Part shown: piece after piece, positions 24,376-32,587 of the stretch
How positions within the stretch are numbered: position 1 is the first letter of the stretch
Layout of the letters: each line of letters begins with the position of its first letter
Assembly: GCA_963972195.1 (NCBI GenBank)
Contig: CAXATH010000004.1
Location: forward strand, 62,001 to 126,000
Length of the DNA stretch: 64,000 bases
From: Litorimonas sp963972195
GTDB taxonomy: Bacteria > Pseudomonadota > Alphaproteobacteria > Caulobacterales > Maricaulaceae
Direction: 5' to 3'
Made by a program: the position numbers and the translations under genes
Notes under the pieces: generated by a model
Databases searched by the model: none
Told to the model about the DNA's origin: nothing
The model's input: the letters and a program-made list of their open reading frames with translations, nothing else

Positions 24376-26508
24376 ATGACACTCTATCTCATTCTCGCAG
24401 CGGGCTTGCTCGCTGTAATTTACGGCTTTGTGACCCGCGCCGGGCTCATGAAAGCGTCCACGGGCAACGAGCGCATGAATGAAATCGCAGGCGCGATTCA
24501 GGAAGGCGCGAAAGCCTATCTCAACAAACAATATAAGACGATTGCCATTGTGGGTGTCGTTGTCGCTATTTTACTTTTTGTTCTGTTCCGTAACTGGATT
24601 GCGCCGGTTGGCTTTATCCTGGGCGCGGTGCTCTCCGGCGCGGCCGGTTATATCGGCATGCTCGTCTCCGTGCAGGCCAATGTGCGCACGACCGAAGCCT
24701 CCCGCGACTCACTTGGCGCGGGTTTGCGCGTGGCGTTCAAAGCGGGCGCGATTACGGGTATGCTCGTGGCCGGTCTGGCCCTGCTCGGTATTGCCGGATT
24801 CTTCTGGCTCCTGACCGAAGCTCTGGGCATTTCCTATGACTCTCGCGACGTTATCGACGGTCTTATCTCGCTTTCACTTGGCGCGTCTCTGATTTCTGTC
24901 TTTGCCCGTCTCGGCGGCGGTATCTTTACCAAAGGCGCGGATGTTGGCGGCGATCTGGTGGGGAAAGTCGAAGCCGGAATCCCGGAAGACGATCCTCGTA
25001 ACCCTGCGACCATCGCCGATAATGTTGGCGACAATGTGGGTGACTGCGCCGGTATGGCCGCGGATTTGTTCGAGACTTATGTTGTGACACTTGCCGCCAC
25101 AATGGTTCTCGCCGCGATTTTATTCGCCGGAGACGCTCTGTCCGTCCTCCGCCGCGATATGATGATGTTGCCTCTTGCGATTGGCGGGGTCTGCATTGTG
25201 ACCTCTATTATCGGGACATTTTTCGTCAAACTCTCCAAAGGCTGCACCAATGTCATGGGCGCTCTTTATAAGGGTCTGATCGTGACAGGTGTTTTATCTG
25301 TCGCCGCGATTGCCGCCGTGATCTATATCATGCTTGGCTTTGGCGAAATCAGAGGGTCTAACACTTTGGCGAACCCAGCCGGATTTTCAGGAATGGATCT
25401 GTTGGTTTGCGGGGTTATTGGACTGTTGATTACAGGTCTCATCGTCATGATAACCGAATATTATACGGGCACAAAATACCGCCCTGTGAGATCCGTTGCC
25501 GAAGCGTCTGAATCCGGACACGGCACGAACGTCATCCAAGGTCTCGCGGTTTCCATGGAAGCGACAGCGGTTCCGGCTTTGATTATTATTGCCGGCATCA
25601 TTGCCACTTACTCGCTCGGCGGACTGTTCGGGATCGCGATTGCGGTTACGGCTATGCTCGGCGTGGCCGGTATGATTGTCGCGCTCGACGCGTTCGGCCC
25701 TGTCACCGACAATGCCGGCGGCATTGCGGAAATGGCAGAGCTTGAGCCGGAAGTCCGCAATACAACGGACGCTCTCGATGCGGTGGGCAACACAACCAAG
25801 GCGGTGACGAAAGGCTACGCGATTGGCTCTGCCGGTCTCGGCGCGCTCGTCCTGTTTGCGGCCTATACCCAGGACATTGCCTTCTTCTCCGGACAGCCAG
25901 GCAATCCTCTGTCAGGGGCGGTTGCTGATTTCAGTCTGACCAATCCTTATGTCGTTGTAGGCCTCTTATTTGGCGGTCTTCTTCCTTACCTCTTTGGGGC
26001 CTGGGCGATGCAGTCTGTTGGACGCGCCGCGGCCTCTATTGTTGAGGAAGTGCGTCGTCAGTTCAAAGCCGACCCGGGTATTATGAAGGGCACATCCCGT
26101 CCTGATTACGCCAAGGCGGTTGACCTCCTGACCGGGGCGGCGATCAAGGAAATGATTAAACCCTCCCTCCTACCTATCCTGTCTCCGATTGTGCTGTTCT
26201 TTGCCGTTCAGTTCGTTGCGGGAACGGAAAATGCTCTGGCCGCGCTTGGCGCGATGCTGATGGGCGTTATCGTGACAGGTCTCTTCGTGGCGCTTTCCAT
26301 GACCGCCGGCGGCGGCGCCTGGGACAATGCCAAGAAATATATCGAAGACGGAAACCACGGCGGTAAGGGCTCTGAAGCTCATAAAGCTGCGGTGACAGGC
26401 GACACAGTCGGAGATCCTTACAAGGACACCGCTGGCCCCGCCGTCAATCCGATGATCAAAATTACAAATATTATTGCAATTTTGCTCTTGGCAGTGCTCG
26501 CGCATTGA
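24376..26508 (+). CDS. hppA: Membrane-bound proton-translocating pyrophosphatase, K+-independent
   Basis: A 710-aa integral membrane enzyme with about 16 helices that hydrolyses pyrophosphate and pumps protons. PPi/Mg-binding motifs are GGGIFTKGADVGGDLVGKVE and DDPRNPATIADNVGDNVGDC in the first half, and DNAGGIAEMAEL and the C-terminal GDTVGDPYKDTAGPAVNP in the second. GNTTKAVTKG carries Lys where K+-dependent enzymes carry Ala, so K+ independence is predicted from family knowledge. I chose the ATG at 24376, preceded by GGGAGG, over an upstream in-frame ATG at 24322. A terminator follows. Confidence 0.97.
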   Translation: MTLYLILAAGLLAVIYGFVTRAGLMKASTGNERMNEIAGAIQEGAKAYLNKQYKTIAIVGVVVAILLFVLFRNWIAPVGFILGAVLSGAAGYIGMLVSVQANVRTTEASRDSLGAGLRVAFKAGAITGMLVAGLALLGIAGFFWLLTEALGISYDSRDVIDGLISLSLGASLISVFARLGGGIFTKGADVGGDLVGKVEAGIPEDDPRNPATIADNVGDNVGDCAGMAADLFETYVVTLAATMVLAAILFAGDALSVLRRDMMMLPLAIGGVCIVTSIIGTFFVKLSKGCTNVMGALYKGLIVTGVLSVAAIAAVIYIMLGFGEIRGSNTLANPAGFSGMDLLVCGVIGLLITGLIVMITEYYTGTKYRPVRSVAEASESGHGTNVIQGLAVSMEATAVPALIIIAGIIATYSLGGLFGIAIAVTAMLGVAGMIVALDAFGPVTDNAGGIAEMAELEPEVRNTTDALDAVGNTTKAVTKGYAIGSAGLGALVLFAAYTQDIAFFSGQPGNPLSGAVADFSLTNPYVVVGLLFGGLLPYLFGAWAMQSVGRAAASIVEEVRRQFKADPGIMKGTSRPDYAKAVDLLTGAAIKEMIKPSLLPILSPIVLFFAVQFVAGTENALAALGAMLMGVIVTGLFVALSMTAGGGAWDNAKKYIEDGNHGGKGSEAHKAAVTGDTVGDPYKDTAGPAVNPMIKITNIIAILLLAVLAH

Positions 26509-26557
26509 TTTAACAAAAATGTCATAAAGACAGTCTCGCAAAGACGAGGGGAGAACG

Positions 26558-26588
26558 CCCCGCTTCCTTGGAAGCGGGGTTTTATTTT
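26558..26588 (+). terminator. Rho-independent terminator after hppA
   Basis: A perfect 10-base stem, CCCCGCTTCC, two-base loop, GGAAGCGGGG, followed by TTTTATTTT. It ends hppA transcription before the small membrane protein gene. Confidence 0.9.
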
Positions 26589-26645
26589 GCTCCCTTGACG
26601 GGTTTCCGGCGGTCGATAAATTACGGGCTCATTGAGGAATTTCAT

Positions 26646-26816
26646 ATGTCTAGAAAATCTCTTATAACGGTTCTGATTCCGGTGCTCTTGCTGCTGTGCC
26701 TTTTCCCTTTATTGATGCGGAGCGGGATTTCTGATCTTTCCAAAGGCGCAATCATTGGCGGGTTCTTGGGATTGGCGCTTCTCGCTTTAATCAAAGGCAA
26801 AAGAAAAGCCCGTTAG
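26646..26816 (+). CDS. 56-aa two-helix membrane protein
   Basis: A small protein with two predicted transmembrane helices (LITVLIPVLLLLCLFPLL and AIIGGFLGLALLALI) and a basic tail (KGKRKAR). I chose the ATG at 26646 because GAGGAA sits six bases upstream; a longer frame starting at 26568 would begin inside the hppA terminator. Its stop codon lies inside an inverted repeat that acts as terminator for the convergent hydrolase gene. I do not recognise the family. Confidence 0.65.
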   Translation: MSRKSLITVLIPVLLLLCLFPLLMRSGISDLSKGAIIGGFLGLALLALIKGKRKAR

Positions 26817-26829
26817 TTTTTAACGGGCT
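26800..26829 (-). terminator. Terminator for the alpha/beta hydrolase gene, shared inverted repeat
   Basis: AGCCCGTTA (26807-26815), five-base loop, TAACGGGCT (26821-26829). On the minus strand it is followed by TTTTCTTTT. It overlaps the stop codon of the convergent 56-aa gene. Confidence 0.75.
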
Positions 26830-26860
26830 CTCTCAAATTAATTATTTAAAGGACGTTTCC

Positions 26861-27832
26861 TTATTCGGAGACTTCCTCTTTCACGGCGGCATAAAAAGCC
26901 TCCGGCTGGTCAAGCATGATGAAATGAAAGCTGTCTTCAATGACCTTGAGGTCCACATTCGGCGCATTTTCATATTGTGCGGCATAAAGATTTTCCAGAT
27001 CTGAAAGGCTGACGCCCATCATTTCCGAATGGGGGATAAGGACGGTTGTCTCCAGAGTGAGATCCGACATGGCGTTTCTCATATCGGTTCCCATTAATTC
27101 GCCCATCATGGTTGCGACTGTTTGCTGGTCAGATGTTTTGCCCCATTCGGCGAGCTGCGGCATCGCCTCGGCATTATTGGAAAGACGGGCAAGTCCGGCC
27201 TGTTGCTGGGCGTCGAATTGCGCGCGCGGCAAGGAGGCCAGTTGCTGGCTCATTTGGGCGGACATAGTCGCCGCCTGCTCGGGCGTGGCTTCGGGCATAT
27301 AGAGGCCGGCCAGATAAGGCAGGTTGTCGACGATAATCAGCTCATCCAGCTGTGCAGCGTGATCCAGCCCCGCTTTCAGCGCGACGAAACCGCCAAGCGA
27401 GTGCCCGATGAGCACAGTCTTGTTTCCGGGCGTCTCTCTGAGATGGTTTGAAATGTCGTCAGAGATTTTCTCTGCCGAAATGTTTTCGACCGGTTCAGCC
27501 CCGGCAAAACCTGCGACTTGCACGACGCGCAAATCATAATCGCTGAGGGCCTCCACTGTGCCGTCCCAAACGTCATCGCTGGACGCAAGGCCCGGAATGA
27601 GCACAAGCGTGCGGCCATCAGCATTTCCGGCGCGGGTGACAGTGATAGAGGAAGCGGCCTGCGCCTCTTGGCTCTGTTCTTCGTCCTTTGTCTCCGTCGA
27701 CGGCGTGGTAATTCCTTCGGCCATTTCTGCCTCGGTCACGCGGTCTGCTTCGTTGCCGGAATCCGGGCTACACGCCACCAGAAAGCCAGCCAGAGCCGTG
27801 CAAAGAATTGTCGAGTTTAAATAACGCGTCAT
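26861..27832 (-). CDS. Alpha/beta hydrolase, predicted lipoprotein
   Basis: A 323-aa hydrolase with a lipobox (LVAC, Cys21) and an acidic, Thr/Glu/Gln-rich linker to about residue 60. The alpha/beta hydrolase fold follows: LVLIPGLASSDDVWDG (oxyanion region), nucleophile Ser in GHSLGG, and a C-terminal catalytic His in DSFHFIMLDQP. It is anchored on the periplasmic side of a membrane, as an esterase or lipase-like enzyme of unknown substrate. AAGGAAAA precedes the ATG. It lies 35 bases downstream of the XRE gene but probably has its own promoter. Confidence 0.9.
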   Translation of the reverse strand: MTRYLNSTILCTALAGFLVACSPDSGNEADRVTEAEMAEGITTPSTETKDEEQSQEAQAASSITVTRAGNADGRTLVLIPGLASSDDVWDGTVEALSDYDLRVVQVAGFAGAEPVENISAEKISDDISNHLRETPGNKTVLIGHSLGGFVALKAGLDHAAQLDELIIVDNLPYLAGLYMPEATPEQAATMSAQMSQQLASLPRAQFDAQQQAGLARLSNNAEAMPQLAEWGKTSDQQTVATMMGELMGTDMRNAMSDLTLETTVLIPHSEMMGVSLSDLENLYAAQYENAPNVDLKVIEDSFHFIMLDQPEAFYAAVKEEVSE

Positions 27833-27867
27833 AATATTTTCCTTTTTTAATCTACTTGTAAGCCGGG

Positions 27868-28062
27868 TTAAGGTTCCGGCGTGAATATGGCCTCTATAGC
27901 CGCGTCAAAAACGCGGGCGATTTTAAAGGCTAGGTCCAGGCTGGGGTCATATTTTTCCCGTTCAATCGCGATAATGGATTGGCGGGAGACGCCGAGCCGC
28001 TCGGCCAAATCCTGCTGTGACCAGCCCTGCTCTTTTCTCATTTCTTTCAAAGCATTCTTCAT
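27868..28062 (-). CDS. XRE-family helix-turn-helix regulator
   Basis: A 64-aa single-domain Cro/CI-type DNA-binding protein. The HTH is visible as WSQQDLAERLGVSRQSIIAIE, followed by YDPSLDLAFKIARVFDAAIEAIF, the usual layout of short chromosomal XRE regulators paired with a membrane protein. Its ATG overlaps the stop of the upstream membrane-protein gene (ATGA), which excludes the longer frame to 28149. Twin TGTAAA-N6-TTTACA palindromes upstream of the pair are its probable binding sites. Confidence 0.9.
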   Translation of the reverse strand: MKNALKEMRKEQGWSQQDLAERLGVSRQSIIAIEREKYDPSLDLAFKIARVFDAAIEAIFTPEP

Positions 28063-28439
28063 TTGTAACGCCGAATTACGATGGGCAGGCAAATACCCCA
28101 GAGGCCGACCAAGGCAGGCGTCACCCAAATGGTGGGAATAGCGGGCCATCCGGCATTTTCTCCGAAGCCCCAGATGATAGCGGCGAGTCCCAGAATTAAC
28201 GCCCCCAGAGCAAAAGCCTCGGAATGGATGCGCTGATAGAATTCATCCATCCGGCCATATTGGCGGATAATGGCCCAAAATCCGAGCAATAGAGGAAGGG
28301 TTGGCAAAAGTTCTAATACACCCCATCCGCCCTCGGGCCGGGTTGCCACCACGCCGGACAGGACAATGACATAGAGGACCATCGACCCTCCAAATTCGAT
28401 AAAATACGGCTTCATATTGTTTGACGACATCTTCGTCAT
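28059..28439 (-). CDS. Four-helix membrane protein paired with XRE regulator
   Basis: A 126-aa integral membrane protein with four predicted helices and short loops, including QYGRMDEFYQRIHSEA between helices 2 and 3 and a basic end (IVIRRYK). Such proteins commonly sit in front of a small XRE regulator as a two-gene unit. A strong AGGAGG lies seven bases before the ATG. The first palindromic operator ends 16 bases upstream of the start. Function unknown; it may control activity of the XRE protein or be its main target. Confidence 0.85.
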   Translation of the reverse strand: MTKMSSNNMKPYFIEFGGSMVLYVIVLSGVVATRPEGGWGVLELLPTLPLLLGFWAIIRQYGRMDEFYQRIHSEAFALGALILGLAAIIWGFGENAGWPAIPTIWVTPALVGLWGICLPIVIRRYK

Positions 28440-28454
28440 GATATACCTCCTATT

Positions 28455-28509
28455 TGTAAAGCTACCTTTACATATGAGGTTCGTGGAAAAATGTAAAGGG
28501 TGCTTTACA
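28455..28509 (-). promoter_or_regulatory. Twin TGTAAA-N6-TTTACA operators
   Basis: Two palindromes with identical half-sites and identical 6-base spacers: 28455-28472 and 28492-28509, 37 bases centre to centre. The second extends to ATGTAAAG-N4-CTTTACAT. They lie upstream of the membrane-protein/XRE pair, with the first just ahead of the ribosome binding site, as expected for autorepression by the XRE protein. Confidence 0.75.
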
Positions 28510-28510
28510 T

Positions 28511-28541
28511 TAAAAAGAGCGCCGCTTTTTCAAACGGCGCC
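28511..28541 (-). terminator. Terminator downstream of the pirin gene
   Basis: On the minus strand GCGCCG, ten-base loop, CGGCGC, then TCTTTTTA. It separates the pirin unit from the XRE operators next to it. Confidence 0.75.
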
Positions 28542-28564
28542 CCGACAGTCTTATTTTACGTCCT

Positions 28565-29323
28565 TTATCCCCACATATCGAAATAGATAAATTCAGCATC
28601 CACGCCCTTGGTGAACTCAATTCGTCCGCCCTTTTGTACGGCGAGTCCGTCGCCGCGCCTCAAGGCTTGGCCGTTTACGGTCACTTCCCCGCGCGCGACT
28701 TGAATCCAGGCGCCGTGACCGTCCTCTAGAACCGTCTCGATGGACTGATCTCCATCAAGTGTGGCGGCGTAGATATCCGCGTTGGATTTAATCCGCATGG
28801 AGTCGCCCCGTCCGTCATGGGATAGAAAAAGAGCGAGCTTTCCGTCTTTTTCATCGGCCGTCAGATCCTTGGTTTCATAACGGGGCTCTTCGTTCTTTAC
28901 ATTTGGCAAAAGCCAAATTTGTAAAAGATGAACCTGGTCTGTATCGCTCGGATTGAATTCGGAATGGCGCACGCCTGTGCCTGCGCTCATATATTGCACG
29001 CCGCCCGCCGAAACGGTCGAGCCATTGCCCATCGAATCCTTGTGCGCCAGCGCGCCGTCGAGAATATAGGAGAAAATCTCCATATTGTCGTGCGGATGGG
29101 TCGGGAACCCCTTCCCGCCGTCAATATAATCGTCATTGATAACGCGTAGCGGCCCAAAACCCATATGCGCCGGATCGTGATATTGAGAAAAGGAAAAACT
29201 ATAAGAGGTTTTCAGCCAGCCATGGTCGGCTTTGCCGCGCTCTTCCGCAGGCCGCAAATACAATTCGCCTGCCATCGCCATGACGTTTTCCTGTGTGTCT
29301 TGGTTTGAAAGTTGAGGGGTCAT
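28565..29323 (-). CDS. Pirin family protein
   Basis: A 252-aa bicupin of the pirin/YhaK family; some members have quercetin 2,3-dioxygenase activity, others respond to redox stress. Metal-binding residues in the N-terminal cupin are seen in FPTHPHDNMEI, with a third His and a Glu in GTGVRHSEFN. It follows the azoreductase gene by 10 bases and is probably cotranscribed. The LysR gene diverges upstream of both, so the pair likely forms an electrophile/quinone-response unit. Confidence 0.93.
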   Translation of the reverse strand: MTPQLSNQDTQENVMAMAGELYLRPAEERGKADHGWLKTSYSFSFSQYHDPAHMGFGPLRVINDDYIDGGKGFPTHPHDNMEIFSYILDGALAHKDSMGNGSTVSAGGVQYMSAGTGVRHSEFNPSDTDQVHLLQIWLLPNVKNEEPRYETKDLTADEKDGKLALFLSHDGRGDSMRIKSNADIYAATLDGDQSIETVLEDGHGAWIQVARGEVTVNGQALRRGDGLAVQKGGRIEFTKGVDAEFIYFDMWG

Positions 29324-29333
29324 AACGGGTCTC

Positions 29334-29927
29334 CTATTCCAAGTTCTCTATTGCTTTAAGGGCGTCGGCAATCTTTTTGTCGGCGCCGGCGCCTAATCCG
29401 TCTGCTGCGATAAACGTCACATCTGTGATGCCTATGAACTTCAACGCGTGACGCAGGTAAGGCGTTGCGTAGTCAATCTCGCTGCCCATCGGGGTCCCGC
29501 CGGAGGCGAGTAAAATAATAGCGCGTTTGTTTTCCAATAAACCAACTGGGCCGGACTCGGTGTATTTAAAAGTCAGTCCCGCGCGGGCGACCAAATCTAT
29601 CCAAGCCTTAAGCGCCGCCGGAATGCCGAAATTATAGACAGGCAGAGCGATGACGAGCGTGTCCGCCGCATTCGCCTCCTCAACCAAGCTATCAGAAAAG
29701 GCGAGTTTGGCTTTTTGATCTTCAGTTCTTTGGTCAGCCGGGGTGAAGTTTGCGCCAATCCATGCTTCGTCCACGAATGGCAAACCGTCACTTAACTCTC
29801 GGAGCTGAACCTTTACAGCTCTTTTGGACGCCAAATGGTCGACGGCGCTGGTCGCGAGTTTTCGGGAAACGGATCCCGTCTTCCGGCCACTTGCGTCTAT
29901 TCTCAGTATATTTTCTATTTTGGACAT
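29334..29927 (-). CDS. azoR: FMN-dependent NADH:quinone/azo reductase
   Basis: A 197-aa flavodoxin-like reductase of the AzoR/NQO family that reduces quinones and azo compounds by two electrons. The FMN phosphate site lies in LRIDASGRKTGSVSRKL. PVYNFGIPAALKAWIDL and LLASGG are typical of AzoR, as is the C-terminal YLRHALKFIGITDV. It lies upstream of the pirin gene and divergent from the LysR regulator, a common arrangement for quinone-responsive control. Confidence 0.92.
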   Translation of the reverse strand: MSKIENILRIDASGRKTGSVSRKLATSAVDHLASKRAVKVQLRELSDGLPFVDEAWIGANFTPADQRTEDQKAKLAFSDSLVEEANAADTLVIALPVYNFGIPAALKAWIDLVARAGLTFKYTESGPVGLLENKRAIILLASGGTPMGSEIDYATPYLRHALKFIGITDVTFIAADGLGAGADKKIADALKAIENLE

Positions 29928-29996
29928 GATGTCTCCTTTCTCTGCATCCCAGATAGTCTGTCGCGCAGAAGATGATTAGAGCCTTGCCTTCGAAAT

Positions 29997-30021
29997 CATT
30001 GTTGCGTAAATTGCAACAATG
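29997..30021. promoter_or_regulatory. LysR-type palindrome overlapping the regulator start codon
   Basis: CATTGTTGC (29997-30005), 7-base spacer, GCAACAATG (30013-30021): perfect 9-base arms. It contains T-N11-A (30003 to 30015), the LysR-box pattern. The right arm includes the ATG of the LysR gene, so regulator binding would directly block its own expression while controlling azoR on the other side. Confidence 0.75.
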
Positions 30022-30930
30022 AGCCGGTATGAAGAAATAGAAGCGTTTGTTCGCACCATTGAATCCGGAAGTTTCACTCAGGCCGCCAAGCAGTTGGGTC
30101 TGTCAAAGTCCGCCACCAGCCGCCGCCTGTCTGATCTGGAAGACCGCCTCGGCACCCAGCTTGTCCTTCGCACCACCCGAAGCCTGTCTCTGACCGAGGC
30201 GGGCGAGGCGTTATTTGAACGGGCGGTAGGATTATTGGCCGATTGGAACGAAGCCGAAGCGGACACGGCATCGGAAAGCTGCGCTCTGGCCGGTCGCATA
30301 AGATTGGCAGCCCCTTTGTCTTTCGGCGTAAAATATCTCGGCCCGGCCATAATTGATTTTCTGGAGCTTCATCCGGATGTCGCCTTTGATATCGACTTCA
30401 GCGATCGGCAAATCGACCTCATCTCGGAAGGCATTGATGTCGCCATTCGGATTGGGCGGCTGACGGATTCCACTTTGGTAGCGCGAAAGCTCGCGCCGAT
30501 AGACATGCTGGCCGCGGCGAGTCCGGCTTATTTGAATAAACATGGCCGCCCCAATAGTCCGAAAGACTTGGCGAAATTCACTGAACTGCATTACACCAAC
30601 AAACCCCGGAAGAGCTGGGAATATTCAGGCCCCAATGGCGAGAGCGGGGAAATAGAGATTCCGTCCTCCTTAAAAGCCAATAACGGAACGTTTCTGACAG
30701 ATGCGGCCATAGCGGGGCATGGGATTACCATTAGCCCTTCCTTCTTTTTGTGCGATCCTGTTCAATCGGGAAAGCTAGAAATCATCCTCTCGGAATATAC
30801 TTGGTCTGAAGTAACCGCTTACGCTGTTTATCCACCAACCCGGCATCTTTCCCTGCGGGTCAGAACGTGGGTCGATTTTCTGGTTAAGCGATTTAGCGGC
30901 ACGCCGCCTTGGGCGATTGAAGAGACCTAA
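30019..30930 (+). CDS. LysR family transcriptional regulator
   Basis: A 303-aa regulator with an N-terminal winged HTH (FTQAAKQLGLSKSATSRRLSDLEDRLG) and a C-terminal effector-binding domain beginning GRIRLAAPLSFGVKYL. It is of the subgroup often found next to quinone reductases. The ATG at 30019 gives the standard family start but has no ribosome binding site and lies inside a perfect palindrome; translation may be leaderless or weak. It is divergent from azoR-pirin, the probable targets. A membrane-protein gene follows after 15 bases. Confidence 0.94.
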   Translation: MSRYEEIEAFVRTIESGSFTQAAKQLGLSKSATSRRLSDLEDRLGTQLVLRTTRSLSLTEAGEALFERAVGLLADWNEAEADTASESCALAGRIRLAAPLSFGVKYLGPAIIDFLELHPDVAFDIDFSDRQIDLISEGIDVAIRIGRLTDSTLVARKLAPIDMLAAASPAYLNKHGRPNSPKDLAKFTELHYTNKPRKSWEYSGPNGESGEIEIPSSLKANNGTFLTDAAIAGHGITISPSFFLCDPVQSGKLEIILSEYTWSEVTAYAVYPPTRHLSLRVRTWVDFLVKRFSGTPPWAIEET

Positions 30931-30945
30931 TTAGGTTTAGGTTAG

Positions 30946-31476
30946 ATGAGAGGATTTAATTTGCGCCCATCGCTGCGGCCCGCCATATCTGCTCCCATGG
31001 AATCGGACTCTTTAACTCCCGTCGCAGACCGACCGCAACGCAAACGCAGCGTGAAAACACCGGTAGCCGGCCGCCCTGCTGACCTGTTGGCCTGTATCAT
31101 CGCGTCCTTGGCGGCGATTCTGGCCGCCCTTGGGTCTCTCATATTCTTTTTGGGATTTGCGGCGAATGACAGCGTCTTGGCCGGGCTGATCTCTGCATTT
31201 GTGTTTGCCGTTCTATTGGGGGCATTCGCCATTGGGCCCGCTATGATTACCGCCTTTATTGCCTGGCACGGTTGGAAGTCGGGTATGAGCCGTAAGAATG
31301 CGGTATGGGTCGTGGTTCTCACAATGCCATGGGTTATTCTGTCGGCCCTGGCTTTAGTCAAAACTCCTTTGCCGAAACTTCTCTCAGTGGGGGCTCTGGT
31401 TCTTTCGGCATTGCTTCTTGGCTGGGCCTTTGCGACGCTGATTTTGAGCTTTAAACGGAACTTTGGGTCCCAGTAA
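30946..31476 (+). CDS. Hypothetical four-helix membrane protein
   Basis: A 176-aa protein with a basic, Pro/Arg-rich N-terminus of about 45 residues and four predicted transmembrane helices (from LLACIIASLAAILAALG to LGWAFATLILSF). I do not recognise a family. AGG lies six bases before the ATG at 30946; an alternative ATG is at 30997. It follows the LysR gene by 15 bases and may be cotranscribed. Confidence 0.65.
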   Translation: MRGFNLRPSLRPAISAPMESDSLTPVADRPQRKRSVKTPVAGRPADLLACIIASLAAILAALGSLIFFLGFAANDSVLAGLISAFVFAVLLGAFAIGPAMITAFIAWHGWKSGMSRKNAVWVVVLTMPWVILSALALVKTPLPKLLSVGALVLSALLLGWAFATLILSFKRNFGSQ

Positions 31477-31591
31477 CAGTTTGTTTATTTGAATACCTGC
31501 ATGTTTTGCTTATATTTTCAGCATGCGTTCAGGGACGGAGCGCTATAAATAGAAATATACTGACAAGTACCAGTCTGTAAGGAGTCCCGCT

Positions 31592-32203
31592 ATGTCACCT
31601 TTTAAAACTTTCATTCTAAGCGCTGCCTCAGTCGCTATTTTGGCAGGCTGCGCCACCTCGACGCCCTACCAGCCAGCGTCTGCGCCCGGCGCGTATGATG
31701 GCTTTTCCCAGACCATGATTGAAAATGACCGCGCGAGAATCACCTTTGGCGGGAATTCATTGACGAGCCGGGAAAGCGTCGAAAATTCTCTTTTGTACCG
31801 GGCGGCCGAAATGTCTTTGGAACGCGGATTTGATTATTTCAATCTAATCCAGCGCGACACCGAGGAAAACACCCGGGTCAGAGTTTCGCCCGGTCTGAGC
31901 TCCAGTCTTTACGATCCGTATTTTGGGTATAGCTTTTACCGTCCGGGATTTGGATGGAGCCGTGATTACCGCTATTCCCGCTTCCGGGGTTTCCGCCGCG
32001 GATATGGGTTTGGACGGCGCGGATTCTCTGATCCATTCCGTGACCCGTTCTTCGACGATTATGATGTCCGCGAGATAACAAAATACCGCGCGACGTCCGA
32101 AGTTCGGTTCGGCAAAGGCCCAACACCGGAGCGCGACAACGCCTTTGACGCCAGAGAGGTTCTCCGAAATCTCTCCGAGGTGATCGAGTTTCCAGAAGAG
32201 TAA
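31592..32203 (+). CDS. CC0125/CC1285-family lipoprotein
   Basis: A 203-aa lipoprotein (lipobox LAGC, Cys20) of the family named after Caulobacter CC0125/CC1285. Typical parts are PGAYDGFSQTMIENDRARITFGG and LLYRAAEMSLERGFDYFNL. A region rich in Tyr, Phe, Arg and Gly (about 108-150) looks disordered. AAGGAG precedes the ATG. Function unknown; such proteins are thought to sit in the outer membrane. A terminator follows. Confidence 0.85.
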   Translation: MSPFKTFILSAASVAILAGCATSTPYQPASAPGAYDGFSQTMIENDRARITFGGNSLTSRESVENSLLYRAAEMSLERGFDYFNLIQRDTEENTRVRVSPGLSSSLYDPYFGYSFYRPGFGWSRDYRYSRFRGFRRGYGFGRRGFSDPFRDPFFDDYDVREITKYRATSEVRFGKGPTPERDNAFDAREVLRNLSEVIEFPEE

Positions 32204-32230
32204 CTCCAAACACTCTCGTTTAAAAAGTTG

Positions 32231-32259
32231 AAAACCGCCATTTATAAGGCGGTTTTTTT
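32231..32259 (+). terminator. Rho-independent terminator
   Basis: AACCGCC, loop ATTTATAA, GGCGGTT, then a run of seven T. It ends the CC0125/CC1285-type lipoprotein transcript. Confidence 0.88.
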
Positions 32260-32300
32260 ATGCCTGAATGAAAACAGCCGTAAAATCAAAAAACCTGTAT

Positions 32301-32322
32301 TTAAGAATGATTTGCAGTTGCG
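32301..32322. promoter_or_regulatory. Possible Fur/iron-responsive box upstream of the TonB receptor
   Basis: TTAAGAATGATTTGCAG (reverse GCAAATCATTCTTAA) resembles the AT-rich hexamer arrays bound by Fur in front of siderophore receptors. It lies about 270 bases upstream of the receptor start. Match by eye only. Confidence 0.35.
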
Positions 32323-32587
32323 CATGACAATCCTTTCTCCTATAGAGGCATCGTGAATGCGAATTGCTTGCAATAAACAGGGAAAAGCGAGGATGATTTT
32401 ACAATTGCAGTCCACAGCCCTGGCAGCTTTATTGGCAGAAGAAGGCGGGCATTGCCGTCATGCAAAAGCCGTCAAGGAAGCTGTCCTAGAGGCGCGAAAG
32501 GCTGCTAAATCACCGCCCTTACCCCAGACAATCTGTAACGACAGAACGACTTTGAATTCTCAAATCCAGAAATAGAAACTCCTTCTC

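Larger units (their letters stand above)
32204..32587. other. Upstream region of the siderophore receptor
   Basis: This gap holds the terminator of the preceding lipoprotein gene (32231-32259) and a Fur-box-like sequence (32301-32322). It also contains a 72-codon open frame (32357-32575) with no usable ribosome binding site and no recognisable product. I do not call that frame a gene, though it could be a remnant or a leader. Confidence 0.45.

Noticed and set aside
11843..27832. Nearly identical signal peptide starts (MTRYL-x-ST) in the GH5 protein and the alpha/beta hydrolase
   Set aside because: The similarity stops within the signal peptide and the DNA differs; probably chance or shared signal constraints rather than a duplication.
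32357..32575. 72-codon frame before the TonB receptor
   Set aside because: No usable ribosome binding site, no signal peptide or recognisable domain; kept only as a remark in the gap description.
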